64,000 nt of DNA from Opisthorchis felineus (GCA_004794785.1 SJOL01007501.1:304523-368522), one strand, 5' to 3'. Positions 23,626 through 36,882 are shown, numbered from the stretch's first letter. The notes: a model not told the origin generated them from the letters alone. Numbers and translations are program-made.

Positions 23626-26600
23626 CTTGTTGTGGACTCGCCAGAATAACTCTTCCAGCTTGGATAATGGACTGTTCAAAAGGGGTTGATGTGAACGTGG
23701 TTTAGTTGCAATGTGCGAAAACATGTTCGATTTCCAGTGAAACCTACTATGGTCAGCTCTAAATGTTGGATTTGGGGTTTTCAATCATGCGGGTAAAATG
23801 TCACTTTGTGCTTGCTTCGTCGGAAAGGTCGAGATGATGAGGGCAGTTGCACTGTGACGTGCATGTTGGTAAAGAAACCCACACTGATGTCCTTATTTTA
23901 TCTCCAAGAAAGCTGTATTAACCTTATTCTGAGACAGAATTCGAAAGAAGGCGATACTTCAACCTTTTCTCCTTTGGGCTAATTTCAACCAGGAAGCTTT
24001 GATGTATGTCTAAGGGTAGGGCAGCAAACATGGTCAGCACCTGTTCCCTAGTGTATGTAACCGATTGAACAGCACTATCTATTCAGACACTCAAAAGAAG
24101 ATCTTCTTTCTGGCATTGATATTTTTGGCTTACTGTGGCGTGAATCTGCTTTTCTTGGTGGTTGCTGTTAGCAAAACATCCACCAAAATGCCGCTTGTCA
24201 AAAAGGCATAAAACTTAAGCCGACCTACGTTGTTTGCTTACCCATTCACCCCCAATAAGCAGGGACGGGAGCTAAGCATGTTGGAATAAACATGTGGTGT
24301 TAAAAATAGCCGCTAAGCCTTGAATTTTTTTTGTGATGCGAGTGTGGACAACTAAGAAGAGATTAGTTGTTTGTAAGATAAAATAAGAAGGTTATTTCTA
24401 GATAAGATAAACCACCGGCTTGCACGGAAACCGGAGACGTTAATCAGGTCGATCGATAGAGTTATGCTTGCCCCCATTTCTAGACAGAGCAGTTTGATCA
24501 AGCAAGTTATACTCTTTTATGAGGAAAGATGCGCGTAATCCTGTAGGACAACGACAATTCCAGAATGTTCCACGGAAATTCATTCTTTCGTGGAGATGTA
24601 CTGTCAGTTGCTCCTTAGAGCCTTTCTGAAAACTCCACAATTCAGTACTACTCCATTAAACACACTCTGACACGCTCCGATTCCTCCTGGGTATCAGGTT
24701 GTTTACGCTTGACTGCCCTTCGGAATTATTTCCGTAGTACGTAGGTACGATCAAAAGCCTTCTAAAACTCTTGACAAGCTATGCCGGAATTGTTTACTTC
24801 CTCTGCAATTCAGTATCGTTTATCATCTTCAAGCGCCAACATCGAAGCAATGGACTTGTTTTTACCCAAGAGTGATAGCTGGTCCAACGTGACAGTTTCC
24901 GTGCCAATGATAACAATACTGAGTGTAGAATTCCACTTACTTCCCTATAGTGAATGGCCCCCTCTGGAGAGGGACTGTTCCCCGTGAAGGTTCACCATGA
25001 TACTGTGGATCCTCTACATCCAATGAGGCTCTGCTTCTCTGTCCCTACCAGTAATTTTAATCACATAAAGGATCATGTATCCGAACATGTTTGCATGGCG
25101 TCTTTCCATACCATGGTATTAGTTTATTTTTATATTTTTTCATCACTGGCTAATTTCTCAGCAAGCATTCTAATATTTGTTCGTAGAACACAATAAATAC
25201 AAATAGTACAATAAAACACATCAATTTAGCATAAGTTCACCTGCGCATAAAGGAGGTGTGCTAATAAGCCAAAGGGGCATTTCCAGAAGTTGACTTTCAA
25301 AATGCAACGACTAAAATTTGAGCAAACCAAACTGCGGTACTACGGTGGCTTTTTCGGTGGATCTTCGTGTATAAAAAAACCGGTTCAGTGCTCTTATTGA
25401 GACACCTAGGAAGACGGTTTTATAGCTCATCCAGTAAAGGCTGAATAAAGTTAATCGATTAGCTATTTAACGGAAGATTAGTAGGACATGGTGAAGGATG
25501 CGGACGCCATTCCAGCAGAGCTTCCGATGACAATGGATTATATTTCAGTAGGCTGAAGGACTTCGAACGGGTATAAAATACATGAACACTAGGAAGTAAA
25601 TGCCCGGGACAGTTAGCTGTCTACTCAAAGGAACATGGTTATCAGATTACTGGAAATACGTCTCTAGAGTGATTATGCTCTGGAAAAGAATTGATTCCAA
25701 ATTGCCGTAAACCCGCATAGCCCAGTCAAAATTTGAGCGATGTTCGGAATAGGCGGAATACTGTTTATCCTCATTTTTGAAAAACAACGGCAGTCTAGTC
25801 ATCGTTTGGTAGTTATTTGCCGCACCATTCATCAATGACCGAAGGAATCTTCAAGTACTTTTTCAGGTAGGATTCCATTGAGGATATATCGGCTCAAGAT
25901 AGACTGCAAATCAACTCTGCAGTAGAATGGTCACAGTCATCCTGGAAAGCTTCCTGTGAAGAGCATGGTAAAGCAGCGTGTGGAGAAAACGCTTTGAAAT
26001 AAAAACAAACCAGTATTGATAGTAAAAGGTTGATAGGAAACTCAAAAGAAGCATGTTGAAGTAACGTCTGAAACATATGATGGAAAAGGGATGATTTCTA
26101 CAATACAGTGAGACAAGCTCGGAAGATTGCTACAGGGTAGTTTGCTTGAAAATCGTTTCCTTAGACTTCGAGAATTGCCTTGATACATATCGAATACTAT
26201 TACAGTTATTATGGATTACACATATCCCCGTCTTAAAGAAAAACCATCCTCTAGTACATTTCAAGAAGCTATTTTTCCGTAACTACCTTTCCGGAGTGGA
26301 CTCCAGTTTAAAAACAAAAGGTAGAACGGCACTTCAACTCAGCTTGGACAATATCGTGTCACTCCGATCACTCAGCCTCCCTAACTTCGCTGAAAATTGA
26401 TCGTTTCACCAAACAGTACTACAGAAATATTGCGCAGTCCCAGTACAAAAGATATCACCCTTGACACAACATGGTGCGGCGTCTGTCTCTTGACACAATC
26501 GTCGTTTGATTCATTAGCAGTCTTTGTCATGGTGCTGTTTTTTTCGATAGTCTAAGCTACTACCCTGCAATATGCGATTTCCTATTCTATACGTTTCAGC

Positions 26601-28183
26601 ATTTTACGACATTAGTTCGGAGCATAACTCACATAAAGCCAGAAAGCTTCAAAAGAAATGAGATTTTGGCCGGGCATTTTCACCTTGACGGTAAAATCCG
26701 ATGGCTGCTTTCGAAAGGAAGGAAGTCCTTCGCTACGAAGTCATTTTTTTAGCAAACACGAGCTGAACAGTTACAAGTCATTAGATATGAAAGTAAACAT
26801 CTCATATTCACATGGTCTCTGAAAACTGAACATTTTCACGCGCCCTGTCGAACTTTCCTGAATATTCATTGACTATTACACAATCGTAAACGAACACTGC
26901 AAAGAATTTTCACAATTTCCGTAATAAACTTCACCTTCCACCAGATGCAGGAAGGAGCTTGGACACCAAGCATGGACTACTCGCATGCTTAATCAGTAGT
27001 ATCTGCCGTTACACCTGTACCAGCTGATTGCGGTTCAATATCTGAACCACTCTGATGGGGAAAAGTCTATTATTGATATGGTAACCACTTAGTCTCCCTA
27101 ATAAGTCTGGTCCTTTGTGGGAGGCTTAAGAAACGCCCCTTTTTTTAGTCGCGAAAGCTCTGTCTATGTTAATTTATTTCGGCCACTGGAATGAAACATT
27201 TTTGTCAGCGAATGCGGATAAAATACGAGCCGAATAAAGAAAACACTTTTATCAGATGGGTTCATTTCTGCTAGTTCTACAGGCGGCACATGTCTACGCG
27301 CAAAATGTAGTCAAGTAGCTTTTCATGTTAAATTCTGATTAATTTTCTAGCGGACTTTCTAGCGCTATTTGTAGCATTCCGCATTTAGCAGTTCGGGAAA
27401 GAAAAGAACGGCGTCTGCAAATTTAGACTTTTGTGAGCTTTTTCTGTTGCCTTACTGGTGCTTGAAAACTGAATTGCTTACGATTCTTGTCTTTCTCCTC
27501 TAAGCTGCAACATTTCTGGAGGAACTTGGCTGTTCAAACGGCTAATGACTAGACTTCATCAAGTCGGTTTGCATTGCTGCATCCAATTTTACTGATAAAA
27601 GTTGAACTGTAAAGTTACTCTGCAAATTTCTTGGCACATATGAAGAAGCATGAAAAACTGATGGATGGTCCAACGAGACTGTCCTCGGCTCCACGACGAA
27701 CCGATCCAAAAAGGGACTATGAACTGTGCTTGTAAACGTTGACTAGGATGAGCTAGGTGGTACATATTGGTCGGAAGTTAGCCAACTAAAAAGATGTTAT
27801 GCACGGAATTCTGTGGATCGGATACTTCATTGCAGTAGGATGCATAAAATTCAAATGATTGTCTTGATTTTACGTCCTTTTAATTAAACATCGAATAAGA
27901 GGAAGACAGAACGTCGTTTCTGTTTTTTTGTGTGGATTTGTTTTGGTGCTGACTGATCCGGTGCTTTGGTTGCCCGATCCTTCCAATGGCTTCTTCATTT
28001 GTTACTTCATGGTAATGGCTAACAAGCGCGTGAAAAACAGACGAACTTATTGAAACTCGGGAGTGTTCCACTTGTCTTACCACTTTCATTTGATTGCTAG
28101 GGATAAGTACATTTTTCTTCACTATCAGTCAATATGATTTTAACTGGTCGCCCTCCGTAATCTTATCCTTCAATTTCCTGCAG

Positions 28184-28725
28184 GCTTCCACACGAAACTT
28201 GAGGCTCCCCTCAAACTGACTGGACTACAGTCCTCGGAACGTGTTCAGTCTGCTTACAGTATATGTCGGCGGCTCAGTGCCGTTGCCTTTCGACTGTTGC
28301 AGTTAATTTCCTCAATTGCGGACAACACCACTGCTTGCTATCGGAATCTCCTATCGAACTGCCTGTGTCGTGCGGAGAAGGACGTGTATCCAGGATCCAT
28401 CGGCCTTATTCGTCTTGTGTCACGTACCGCTCTGGAGGAAAAGGCCACGACAGCCCATTTGCTAGCTCAGTGCACATTGGTTCATGAGTTGGTGAGAACA
28501 GTTGTGAACAGCGTTCATAGGTACTGTACACCACATGAACAGCACATCTCATCACCTGAAGAGCACCTCGACACTGTCACCGACAATGAACCCGACTGGT
28601 CCATTAACCCCAATATTTTATCGCATTTACGTTTGGGAATTCCAAGTGCAGTACGGTTTTTCAAGGTCTTCCAATGTCTTCGAACGATTGATCAATCGAT
28701 TACACATCTATCCAGTCGTATAAAG
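28184..28725 (+). CDS. Internal exon 2 of the same unrecognised gene
   Basis: The acceptor is TTTCCTGCAG|GC (28183/28184) and the donor is AAAG|GTTTGT (28725/28726). It is open for 180 codons after two leading bases and ends on a complete codon. The first ~100 residues look strongly alpha-helical (SERVQSAYSICRRLSAVAFR, then AHLLAQCTLVHELVRTVVNS). An acidic loop follows (SSPEEHLDTVTDNEPDW), then another helix (SAVRFFKVFQCLRTIDQSIT). Spacing of hydrophobic and Cys residues suggests a soluble helical-bundle or repeat fold. I see no catalytic motif. It is the longest exon and the most protein-like in composition. Confidence 0.75.
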
Positions 28726-31249
28726 GTTTGTCTATTGTTTGCCATTTCAGTACAGATGTCGTGCGGCTATGGTGAGTATTGATTTTGTATAGACTGGATA
28801 CTTATCACAAACTGCAAAGAGACCTTTGGTTAACCTTCAAAAACAATCCACTACTGATTTTGTCTTGTCCGGTTAACCGACCTTCTGAGGTTTTTTGGTC
28901 TCACGCTTCGATACGTCTAGTTTGCAAGTAAGCTGTCTGAATTTATCAATTACTTTTTTATACCTCGCTTGTCCATATAGGTTCTGTTATATCTGACTGC
29001 TGTCCCCACTCCAGCGCCTTAGTGCCGGAAAGAGACTCACCGAAAAGGAACACAACAGCTTTATTGCAAACGAGCGAGTTAGAAAATACAACGGCCTCGC
29101 GCTATATTTTGAAAGGCACTGTTTGACCTTGATCGCAGGCTGTCTGATCGGCGTTTAGTGGAGTTTTAGGGTCTCAGTATGTTTCGGGTATTCTGGATGA
29201 TCGTCTGGAATCTGACCTTCCTGACGGGTTCGGCCCACTTTGCTTCGCGTTGTTTTTAGCAGGCCTAAAAGAGAGCAGGCTTAAGGCGCTTGCTGTGGAC
29301 CGCAAACTCGTATGACTATGATTCGTTATTTTGTCCATTACCTTTCGGCCTCACTGTCGGATTAATATGCGTTGAATGCACAACAAAACTATTGTTCTTG
29401 TAATATTGCAGGGAGATATAACCGAGCGAACAATATTTTCTTTCATTCATCGGAAAGCTGGACACGCTGACTGACAATATTTTGTAGGTCGATGGGCTGA
29501 GGGTAGGTTTACGCTGGCCCGGGAAGCTTTGTCAGAATCTTAAGTGTCTCCCACTTGGAGCTTGTTGGATGACCGAAGCCTAATTCAAGAACCAATGAGA
29601 TAGAACAAGATAACAATCACTAAGCCGCTGAGGATCCTTCTGGAGTGGAGCGAGAACGGTGTCCATATTAGTCTGGTGATGAGTGATCATCAACATCCAC
29701 CTTGATCCAACAGAGTTAGGTGACAGTTTTCAAGGCATCTCTTGATCCGATAAAGCTGACAGCTCATGAGCAACTGAGAAGCACTCAAGTCACTGTGACA
29801 CCTGCGGTAGGCAAAGATGGAACCACAGGGGGGAATGGAGCGAGGAAAATAATCGTACCTCACTGAACCTAAGAAAAATCTGTGAACTTGGCAGTCCAAA
29901 ATTTAAACACAGCTACATTGGCTAGCACAATTGGATGGCTTGGCTACTCCAAAATACACTGAAGATCTGCTTGCCTGGCACACCTGCGATAGAGGAACTG
30001 TGGACGACGATAGACCAAGTGGTGAAATGGCAGAGATGCATGATACGATAGCTTGTCCACAGAGTCGTTGTGGCTTGGAACGCCGACGCAGTGATATGAG
30101 CTTCTTCGCCAACCACATACAGTTTGACAAATGGAATGTCTCTTACAATATTTTGCGGATGTAGCAATAATCCCGGTGTGTGAAATTAAAGGAAGCTGGC
30201 AGAAGGCGGACTACTGCTGCCGAATACGTGCTTATCGTTCAGTTGGCAAGCTATTGGATCGTATCTGGCTCCGATGATCAGTGGCTGGAGCTATGAGGAA
30301 AATCATCCCGAAGAGCCGAACGCATTTTGAGGTGGATAACTCGTGGCCAGCCCAAACCTTGCGGCCAGATAAACACAGAGGAAGCTTTGTGAAAAGGACG
30401 AGTGAGAATGAGTGAAAAGAATCACCTGCGGTACGGATTGTGCCACAGTTTTAGATAGCGCGAACACATCCCAATCCACCTCAAGTTTAGCACACCAACT
30501 TCATTAAAGATCGCGTCGTTCAGTTCAGACTGCCATCTGATGTTATTCACAACCATTACTCATGCCGGAAACTTGCCCATACGGTTGATTGGAACTAGGG
30601 TAATGCGCCTACCTGCTGGGTCCAGAGAATTGTGCAAATGGCTGTGGTCTGCAGCCTAAGGAGTATTATGTTCCCCTATAAAATCTGTCCCCTGTCTTCG
30701 TGCCCAAGATTGGTCACGGTACAAAGCGATTGTTTTTAACTACAAACTAAAGCATTCAGTCAAAGAGATCTTTCTTCCCCAAAGCATATCCACTTAGATC
30801 AGTCAGCCAGCTGAACACTACTCGTGTGGTTCTTCCATAAAGCGTCCTATCAACCAAACTGTTAATTCTTCCTGAGTCTCTAAAGTTATATTGTACAAAA
30901 AAATAGAGCAGGTTCAATAACGTTCCGGGTGTTATAACTCACATTTAAAGATTATAGTTGCGCTCAATTCACACTATGTCTTTTAGGCAAGTAGATGCTG
31001 CAGTGTTTTTAAACGTCCTCCACACTCAACTGGTGCTAACTAGAAAACTTAAGGAGTTTTTTAAACATGCTCGCAACTCAAGGGATTTCTCGTGGTTGAC
31101 TGAACTCATGATTTCAGAATATTTTGTCCTCCTAATCAATACTATCCACAGCGTGGGCGAAATTACTCTACTAACCTACTGCTAGCTCCGTCCACATTTT
31201 CATTGGTCTTAAAGCTTTATTCTCAATACACTTCTGTCGCTTTACACAG
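28726..31249 (+). other. Intron (2.5 kb)
   Basis: It is bounded by GTTTGT and TTTACACAG, both at phase 0. It contains an LTR-like end near 28985-29110. At 29931-30164 both strands are open for about 77-80 codons without family similarity, followed by coding-like but stop-broken sequence to about 30430. No exon is supported inside. Confidence 0.5.
28985..29110 (-). repeat. Possible LTR-retrotransposon end (minus strand)
   Basis: On the minus strand an AATAAA signal (in GCAATAAAGCTG, near 29064-29069) is followed by about 70 bp and a terminal TATAACA at 28985. That layout fits an LTR 3' part with a polyadenylation signal and an ...ACA end. I cannot locate the other end, a primer-binding site or a partner LTR. 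It could be a solo LTR remnant or chance. Confidence 0.25.
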
Positions 31250-31560
31250 CATATGCAGCTCCTTGATGAATCTCAATTCCGGAATGTATGCGATGCTGTG
31301 TTACGACAGTTGTACACGGCTGGTTCACCATTTGATGCTAACACAGAAGCGGTGCGGACGGACTACGTGGATGGATTGGTGGACTGCTTCAACGACTTAT
31401 CGCCTCTTTTAACCTGTACAGACCGGCATGCTTCATGTGTATGCCCGTTCCATGAGCATGTCTACACCTCCGTCTGTCGGACGCTGTTTGAGCTGTTCTG
31501 TCGGACCTGGTATAATGGTCTCCAGAGTCGACTGCAGACACTCGATACTTCTCAGTCCAG
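31250..31560 (+). CDS. Internal exon 3 of the same gene
   Basis: The acceptor is TTTACACAG|CAT and the donor is TCCAG|GTGAGC, a strong consensus. It starts at phase 0, directly compatible with the exon ending at 28725, and leaves two trailing bases (AG). It encodes 103 residues: helix-like ESQFRNVCDAVLRQLY, then a Cys/His-rich segment (CTDRHASCVCPFHEHVYTSVC, split by hydrophobic residues), then FELFCRTWYNGLQSRLQTL. The Cys/His spacing is not a standard zinc-finger pattern. Family not recognised. Confidence 0.72.
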
Positions 31561-32431
31561 GTGAGCTACAAGGCGGTTTGCAAAACAGCGTCCTTTTCCC
31601 CCATCGATTCTCCTTGCGTTGTTTAGGTTGGCTGGTGCATGTTCCATGCAGTACCATTTATTCTCTGTCCAGCGTTGCTCTCACTGCCACAGGACGGTCA
31701 AAAAGGTCTTTTCAAAATAGTGTTTTTCATTCACTGAGAAATCTCAATTCCTGAAATTTCTTTTCCTCTCACCGTACACAAATTGCTGGTATGTTGGTTC
31801 AGCTCAGCGTGACCTGTTGCTACTCTCTAACCAGTCGTCGTTTCATCATATTTTGTTGAGACTTCACACACAAGTACACTCCTGATACATCTAAACAAAC
31901 CGGTTCAAGGTCCCCTGATAAACAGATCTTCGGAGCAGATCTTTCCTCAGGCTGTGATTCCGCTTACCGCATGCTTTTGGGCCACGGACCCACAGTAGAA
32001 TGATAAACCAGCCAATGATGAATTGTAGACACAACCATGTTTCACAGCTTTTGTTTAGTTTACCTGTGTTTGTGTTCTATGTGCCATGGTATCCTCATCC
32101 TTTTCTGCCATCCACCTAAACTAGTGACTTTCACTGTGTCCAGGTGACTGTTATTAACTGAGCTGTTTGGAATATGCGGAGGTTCATTTTTACACGCGTC
32201 ACGTGATGACCACGGCATCATCAAGCTTGACTGGAAGTATAGATGAATGATTTAAGTTAGCGCAAAGCTTTCTGTTAAAGTTTCTGGGACAAGAATTGGC
32301 CGGGAAAATTTAGTATGTTTGGCTTTTATTATGGAGAATGAGGGGAAACCAATAAGCGAATGTATCCTTAATCCAATCGGAACTGGTTATTGACGGTGTG
32401 AGAAAAGTTGGAAATATTCAACGGAGATTTC

Positions 32432-32510
32432 GCCCCGTAAGCAAAGCCAGTCTATGCTAAAAGGCCGAGACGCATTTTACAGCTGTTTCATCCTTACTGT
32501 ATAGCAATGA
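32432..32510 (-). repeat. SINE-like 3' tail with hammerhead remnant
   Basis: On the minus strand GATGAAACAGCTGTAAAATGC is followed by CTCGGCCTTTTAGCATAGA and CTGGCTTTGCTTACGGGG. This aligns with the minus-strand tail at 37905-37970 and with the plus-strand tail at 38445-38500. Only the GAAAC half of the core and the palindrome ACAGCTGT survive. Confidence 0.5.
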
Positions 32511-32756
32511 CGGAAGGTGATGTTTTTCTTTCGAACCTATATCGCATCAACAGTCTGTCCTACGCGGCTGTGGTGGACTGCCTAGCCCAAGGGTATAGAG
32601 AGAAAGTCATAGAAATCCGAGGAACAGCGTTCCTTGTGTTGGTGATAACAACGTGAAATATGAACCTGAACGTTGGATGATTGAATTCCGCTCCATCCGT
32701 CTGCTGAATCTATTTAGTCACAAAAAGCGTGATTGATTGCTTTTTAATGAAGGAAA

Positions 32757-32985
32757 CTACTCACAAGGTTGATGAAACCTTTTCGACTGTCGAAGAGTTT
32801 TCAGCTACCTTGTGATTAGTTTTCTTTATGAAAATATACTGTGACATCTCGAATATCGTACCAACTGAAACATAAGCCGACCTCTGTGCAGCGCATTCAG
32901 TTGAAGAATATTATAAGCGAGAGATTCACTTAAGTCTGTCGTGAATACCAAATTGATGTACAATGAGTGTATTTGTGATTGATTG
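32757..32985 (+). repeat. Repeat family B with short inverted front
   Basis: ACTCACAAGGTTGATGAAAC (near 32759) is the inverse of GTTTTCAGCTACCTTGTGA (near 32798). The block therefore begins as a small head-to-head hairpin and continues on the plus strand as family B: ATCTCGAATATCGTACCAAC, GCGCATTCAGTTG, then CAAATTGATGTACAATGAG. No hammerhead core remains. Confidence 0.5.
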
Positions 32986-33617
32986 CTGTTCTGGAACAAA
33001 ACACTTCTACGTTATAATTATCACCAGTACTAACCCCATATCAACGGCTCAGTAATTATCAGCCCCCGAGTGAGGGTTTTGGAGCTTTGCGAACAATTAT
33101 CCTACCGCTCATACTCAGTCAAATTCATAGGGAATCTGATGCATGGGTAAAACCAAAAGAAAGAGTGCGTAATTGGTATCTAAAGCTGATACGCTTTTTC
33201 ACATAATGATGGCATAACCAACCTTAAACAATCCCATAGGAGTTTTACGCACCATCACCAAAATTGAACTTTGTTTGCTCAGGCTGTGCCTTCCAATCAG
33301 TTGTTATTATTCACTGGTAGTAAGGTGTAACAGCAAAATCTAACCAGCACATTGGGTGACTGAAATTACAAACGCCCGAATTATTGAACAGACCCACTAA
33401 ATCCCGCTCGTCGGACGGATGTTCTGTAATGTGGATACACGGTAGGATGGTCTCATGGTTTTGCTTCCTAAGGTCTGTTCGTTCAAGAATTATTGCCTAG
33501 CACGTACTAACATTGCACGTGGACTTCGCCTGCTTCCCTTAGCTGTTCCATTTTGGTCATTTGGATCCGTGAACGAAATTTGTTAAGGAAAACGCCTACT
33601 TGCTGATGCTGCTAGCT

Positions 33618-33645
33618 CTGTTCAGACAATCTGTTCAGACAGTCT
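33618..33645 (+). repeat. Short tandem duplication
   Basis: CTGTTCAGACAAT is followed directly by CTGTTCAGACAGT, two copies of a 13-bp unit. Confidence 0.7.
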
Positions 33646-35070
33646 GTGCAAAACCAGTTGAAGCTGATCCGTATAAACCCAATGCGTTAGCAGTTACGAC
33701 GGGGTGATGAAGTGATCCGCCTGAACTAAAAGGTAATCACATAGAACTCACCAGCTATTCCAGGTATCCTCCACTGTTCATCAAAATATCCACAGCTTTG
33801 TGAACTTTGAGAGCGGGTGCGTTTTCTTGGAGAAAGACAACCTCTCACACAACCTACCTATCCTTTTCTTTCAAGGCCGCCTTTAATTGGTACACTAAGT
33901 TTCTGTATTATTCTGCAGTAACATTTCGACACTCTAGAATATTGTCATCCGTTACAACAACTTCTCAAATCCTAAACACTTTGGTCATGGGCTTTCCTGA
34001 TGACTTATGGGTTTTAACTCTCTTTGGTCTTGGATAACCTTGGCTCCGCCAATGCACTGATTTTTGCTTGGTCTGAGGATAATAGGGTAACAATGCTTCA
34101 TCACCGACTTGATGACACTCCCGTAAATCGACTTGGAAATGCTCACTCGATATCGTTTCTCGTCAGAATTCAAAGGTTTCGGTGCTCGTTTGGCTGACAG
34201 CTCTCTCATACTCAGAAGTCCACAGATTACGAGCCCAACACGTTCCATGGATATCTCAAGATTCTGTTCAATACATTTCACTGATATTCGACGACCTGCC
34301 AGAATCGTATCACGGATATGCTCAACCGTTTGCGGAGTTGAAACCGTCTGACAGCAATACCTCTCATTAGAAATCAGCCCCTACAGTTTAGCATACCACT
34401 TTTTTAGTGGTTGAGTGCTGTGGGAATCGGGCACTCGATGTTTACACTGTGTGTTCTTGTCTTTCTTTTGCGAATCACCTGCACGGAGAGGAACGTCTTG
34501 AGCACTGGGAATTCCGCACAGCACATCCCGTTGACATGGGTAACTCTGTCACCTAAAACAAAGTGAACACAGAGTAGTGTGAGTTTGCGATTTGGCGTTT
34601 GAGATTGTTAATAAACGACGGGCAGTCGAGTGAACGCTTGTTGTTCTATGCAGCCTGTCACTGATTCTGTTTGACACCTGCATGTGTTATTGTTCCCAAA
34701 TATTGAGTAATCATACGTTTTGCGACCATGTACCTCAATATTTGCTCAACCACTCAGCTTCAGCAGGTACTTCCTCTGACAAAACTGCCAGTTAGTCACA
34801 TTTTAGTTGGCTAGAGGGGTTGACAAGAGTGTATTTTAAAAGTACCGGGCGCTGTGCCCGTATGTGGCTAACCGGCTTTTTTCCTCAGAAATTCTAAAAA
34901 TCACGTATTTTCCTCCATTCTGCCTGGAGGAGTATTTTGTTATGCTATTGCCGCGTTTCCTTTCAGTACTCAATCAAAACACACACCATGCTTAACACCA
35001 TGTCACTGTTTGCTTGGATTATTAACATTCTTTGGTGTTCTCTAAACGTAACACACCAAATCTGAGGGCT

Positions 35071-35123
35071 ATTTGACAGTCGCCTTTCTATTTGATGGTC
35101 GCCTTTCACGACCATCAAAATAG
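35071..35123 (+). repeat. 19-bp tandem pair ending in a hairpin
   Basis: ATTTGACAGTCGCCTTTCT and ATTTGATGGTCGCCTTTCA lie in tandem at 35071-35108. The second is followed by CGACCATCAAAATAG (35109-35123), the inverse of its own CTATTTGATGGTCG, giving a stem of about 14 bp with a 7-base loop. It sits 5 bp upstream of a family B fragment. Confidence 0.6.
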
Positions 35124-35127
35124 AGCT

Positions 35128-35205
35128 ATCCAGCTGGGTTCAGCTGAATCTCCTGTGAAAACTAAATTTATGTGCAAATGAGAGTATTCGTCGAATTCTT
35201 TGTAG
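35128..35205 (+). repeat. Repeat family B fragment (distal part)
   Basis: CAGCTGGGTTCAGCTGAATCT, then GAAAACTAAATTTATGTGCAA and ATGAGAGTATTCG, align with the minus-strand copy near 45000-45060 and with the distal part of the copy at 32940-32980. Only this portion is present. Confidence 0.45.
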
Positions 35206-36084
35206 TTGCCTATCCCTTCACATTAGGTGGACACGTAGTAAATCCTAGCTTTTGTTTGGCTTGATAAGTTGGCGTCCGGATAGATTTGAACTTATGTGCC
35301 TACTATCGGCCTGGTTTTGTTTGCCCAATTTTTTGTTCAATTTAATCATCTGCAAATTGGATTAACCGGTCACTCCGTATGATGCTGAGTGGGATGAGGG
35401 TAGTGGATTTTTTCCATGGATTCGGAGAAATTGGGTTCATGTGACCGAAGACGAACAACACAGTTGACCAGTGGGCGTGTTGTTTGAAATAACATCAAAT
35501 TTTCCAAGTTTAATTAACTTGTATGCTCACTTTTGGTTTCGATTGAAGTCTGTTTTCAAGTTGATTTGCTCAAATGGATTGATTGAGTTTCCAGTTTGCT
35601 GATTTAAAGGGGTGTGTGAATATTTTTTTCGATGGCGGATAGCTTTTGTTTCCCGACTGATTGGTGCATTTTTTGGTTGTTATCAGTACCAGGTTCGTGA
35701 GAAGCGTTTCATTATGAACATTAAAAAGCATTGATAATGCAGTGTTTTATAACCACCGAGAGTTTGAAGCCCTGGAGGGAAAGAATGGTGTTTAGGATTG
35801 ATCGTTCTAAGGATTCGTTTCAGAAAGTCTCGGTAAACAATCGGTAGATATTTTTGTTTGTTTGCTTGTTCTGAAACGATAACTTCTCAACCGTCCTAAG
35901 GATTGTTATACACATGACCTGTCACCACTATCTTCCATGAGACTTTATTTTCGGTGCGTGGCCGAATCATTCTAAACGAAAGTAGATATTTTCATGACCG
36001 TTAGGCCAATTTCCCATTATCCGTAGAAGTCTTGGTCTCACGTTTGGATAAGAAACAAGGGGACCGGATGAAACTTCACATCGT

Positions 36085-36475
36085 ATGCAAAGACCTTGTC
36101 AGTCAGTTTATGTGGAGTTTAAATGTTATGTGAGTGAATTAACTGTTTGCAGTAGTATAACGACGCCAGAAGCTCCGTTAATTTCCCGCCTCCAAGAGAT
36201 GGGGTGCTGTCCAGGAGGGGACCCGAAAGAAATTACTGGCCAGAAGTCTCCCGGATTTCTTAGGGAACTATTCCAAAATGCACCCAAAATGTCCGAAACC
36301 TCCCTCCAGAAGGCTGATATGACCTTCTAAAAATGGGCTAGAAATACGTTTTACGGGCAGATTCGCAAGTTCAAAATACAGCAGAAACAGGATATAACCC
36401 AGCTCTTCTCACGTGCTCAAAACCTAGTTAGGCTAGCTAAAACAATGAAAGCAACAATTGAAAGCAATAAATATA
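36085..36475 (+). pseudogene. Decayed retroelement-like coding remnant
   Basis: An 81-codon frame (36085-36330) ends in a stop. The same frame then continues with WARNTFYGQIRKFKIQQKQD and TQLFSRAQNLVRLAKTMKAT to about 36475. The basic, Gln-rich helical character is gag-like, but I cannot assign a family. Low confidence; it could be host-derived. Confidence 0.22.
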
Positions 36476-36575
36476 TGGTTACCAGTTGACGATATTGCGC
36501 TTGTCCTCATATTAAAACGGACAGCTCGAACTTGTTTGCCCTTTCAGTTATTATCTCTTTTCCCACTGGATGCGC

Positions 36576-36882
36576 GTTTACAACGAAAAATGCTCGCCTG
36601 ACTTTGTGGACGATAAGTCGGATGTGGTGGACTTTATTGATAGGCATGAAAAATTCCAGTCGACTAATCAAACCACCTTAGGTAACAGTCTAGGCTGCCT
36701 TTCTGTGGTCATATCCTACTTGAGTTCGTTTACGATGGGAAAAGTTCTCGCCTGACCTCGTGAACGATGAGTGGGATGCTGGTGGAGTCCAGTCGCAAGC
36801 ATAAAAAATTACAGCCGACTAATCAGTCCATCTTTGGCGCCATTATAGACTGCTATTTTGTGGTCCCACCTTATTTAAGGAC
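36576..36882 (+). repeat. Two-unit tandem duplication, period about 152 bp
   Basis: Unit 1 (36576-36727) and unit 2 (36728-36882) share in order GTTTAC, CTCGCCTGAC, ACGATGAGT/ACGATAAGT, GTCGACTAATCA/GCCGACTAATCA and CTGTGGTC/TTGTGGTC. They differ at many positions, so the duplication is old. It follows the decayed coding-like stretch above. Confidence 0.6.

Larger units (their letters stand above)
6357..28183 (+). other. Large intron (21.8 kb)
   Basis: It is bounded by GTGAGT at 6357 and TTTCCTGCAG ending at 28183, with compatible phase. I found no supported exon inside, but a small in-phase exon could be missed. Contents I can name are the PLE remnant at 17520-17640, a TG repeat at 19161-19183 and a SINE-like copy at 23514-23625. 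The remainder (6.4-17.5, 17.7-23.5 and 23.7-28.1 kb) shows no feature I can support. Confidence 0.5.

Noticed and set aside
31905..31960. GATCTTCGGAGCAGATC hairpin with CCTGAGG on the minus strand, resembling a PLE ribozyme
   Set aside because: The required CTGATGA and GAAAC boxes are not present in the correct order, so it is only a short hairpin.
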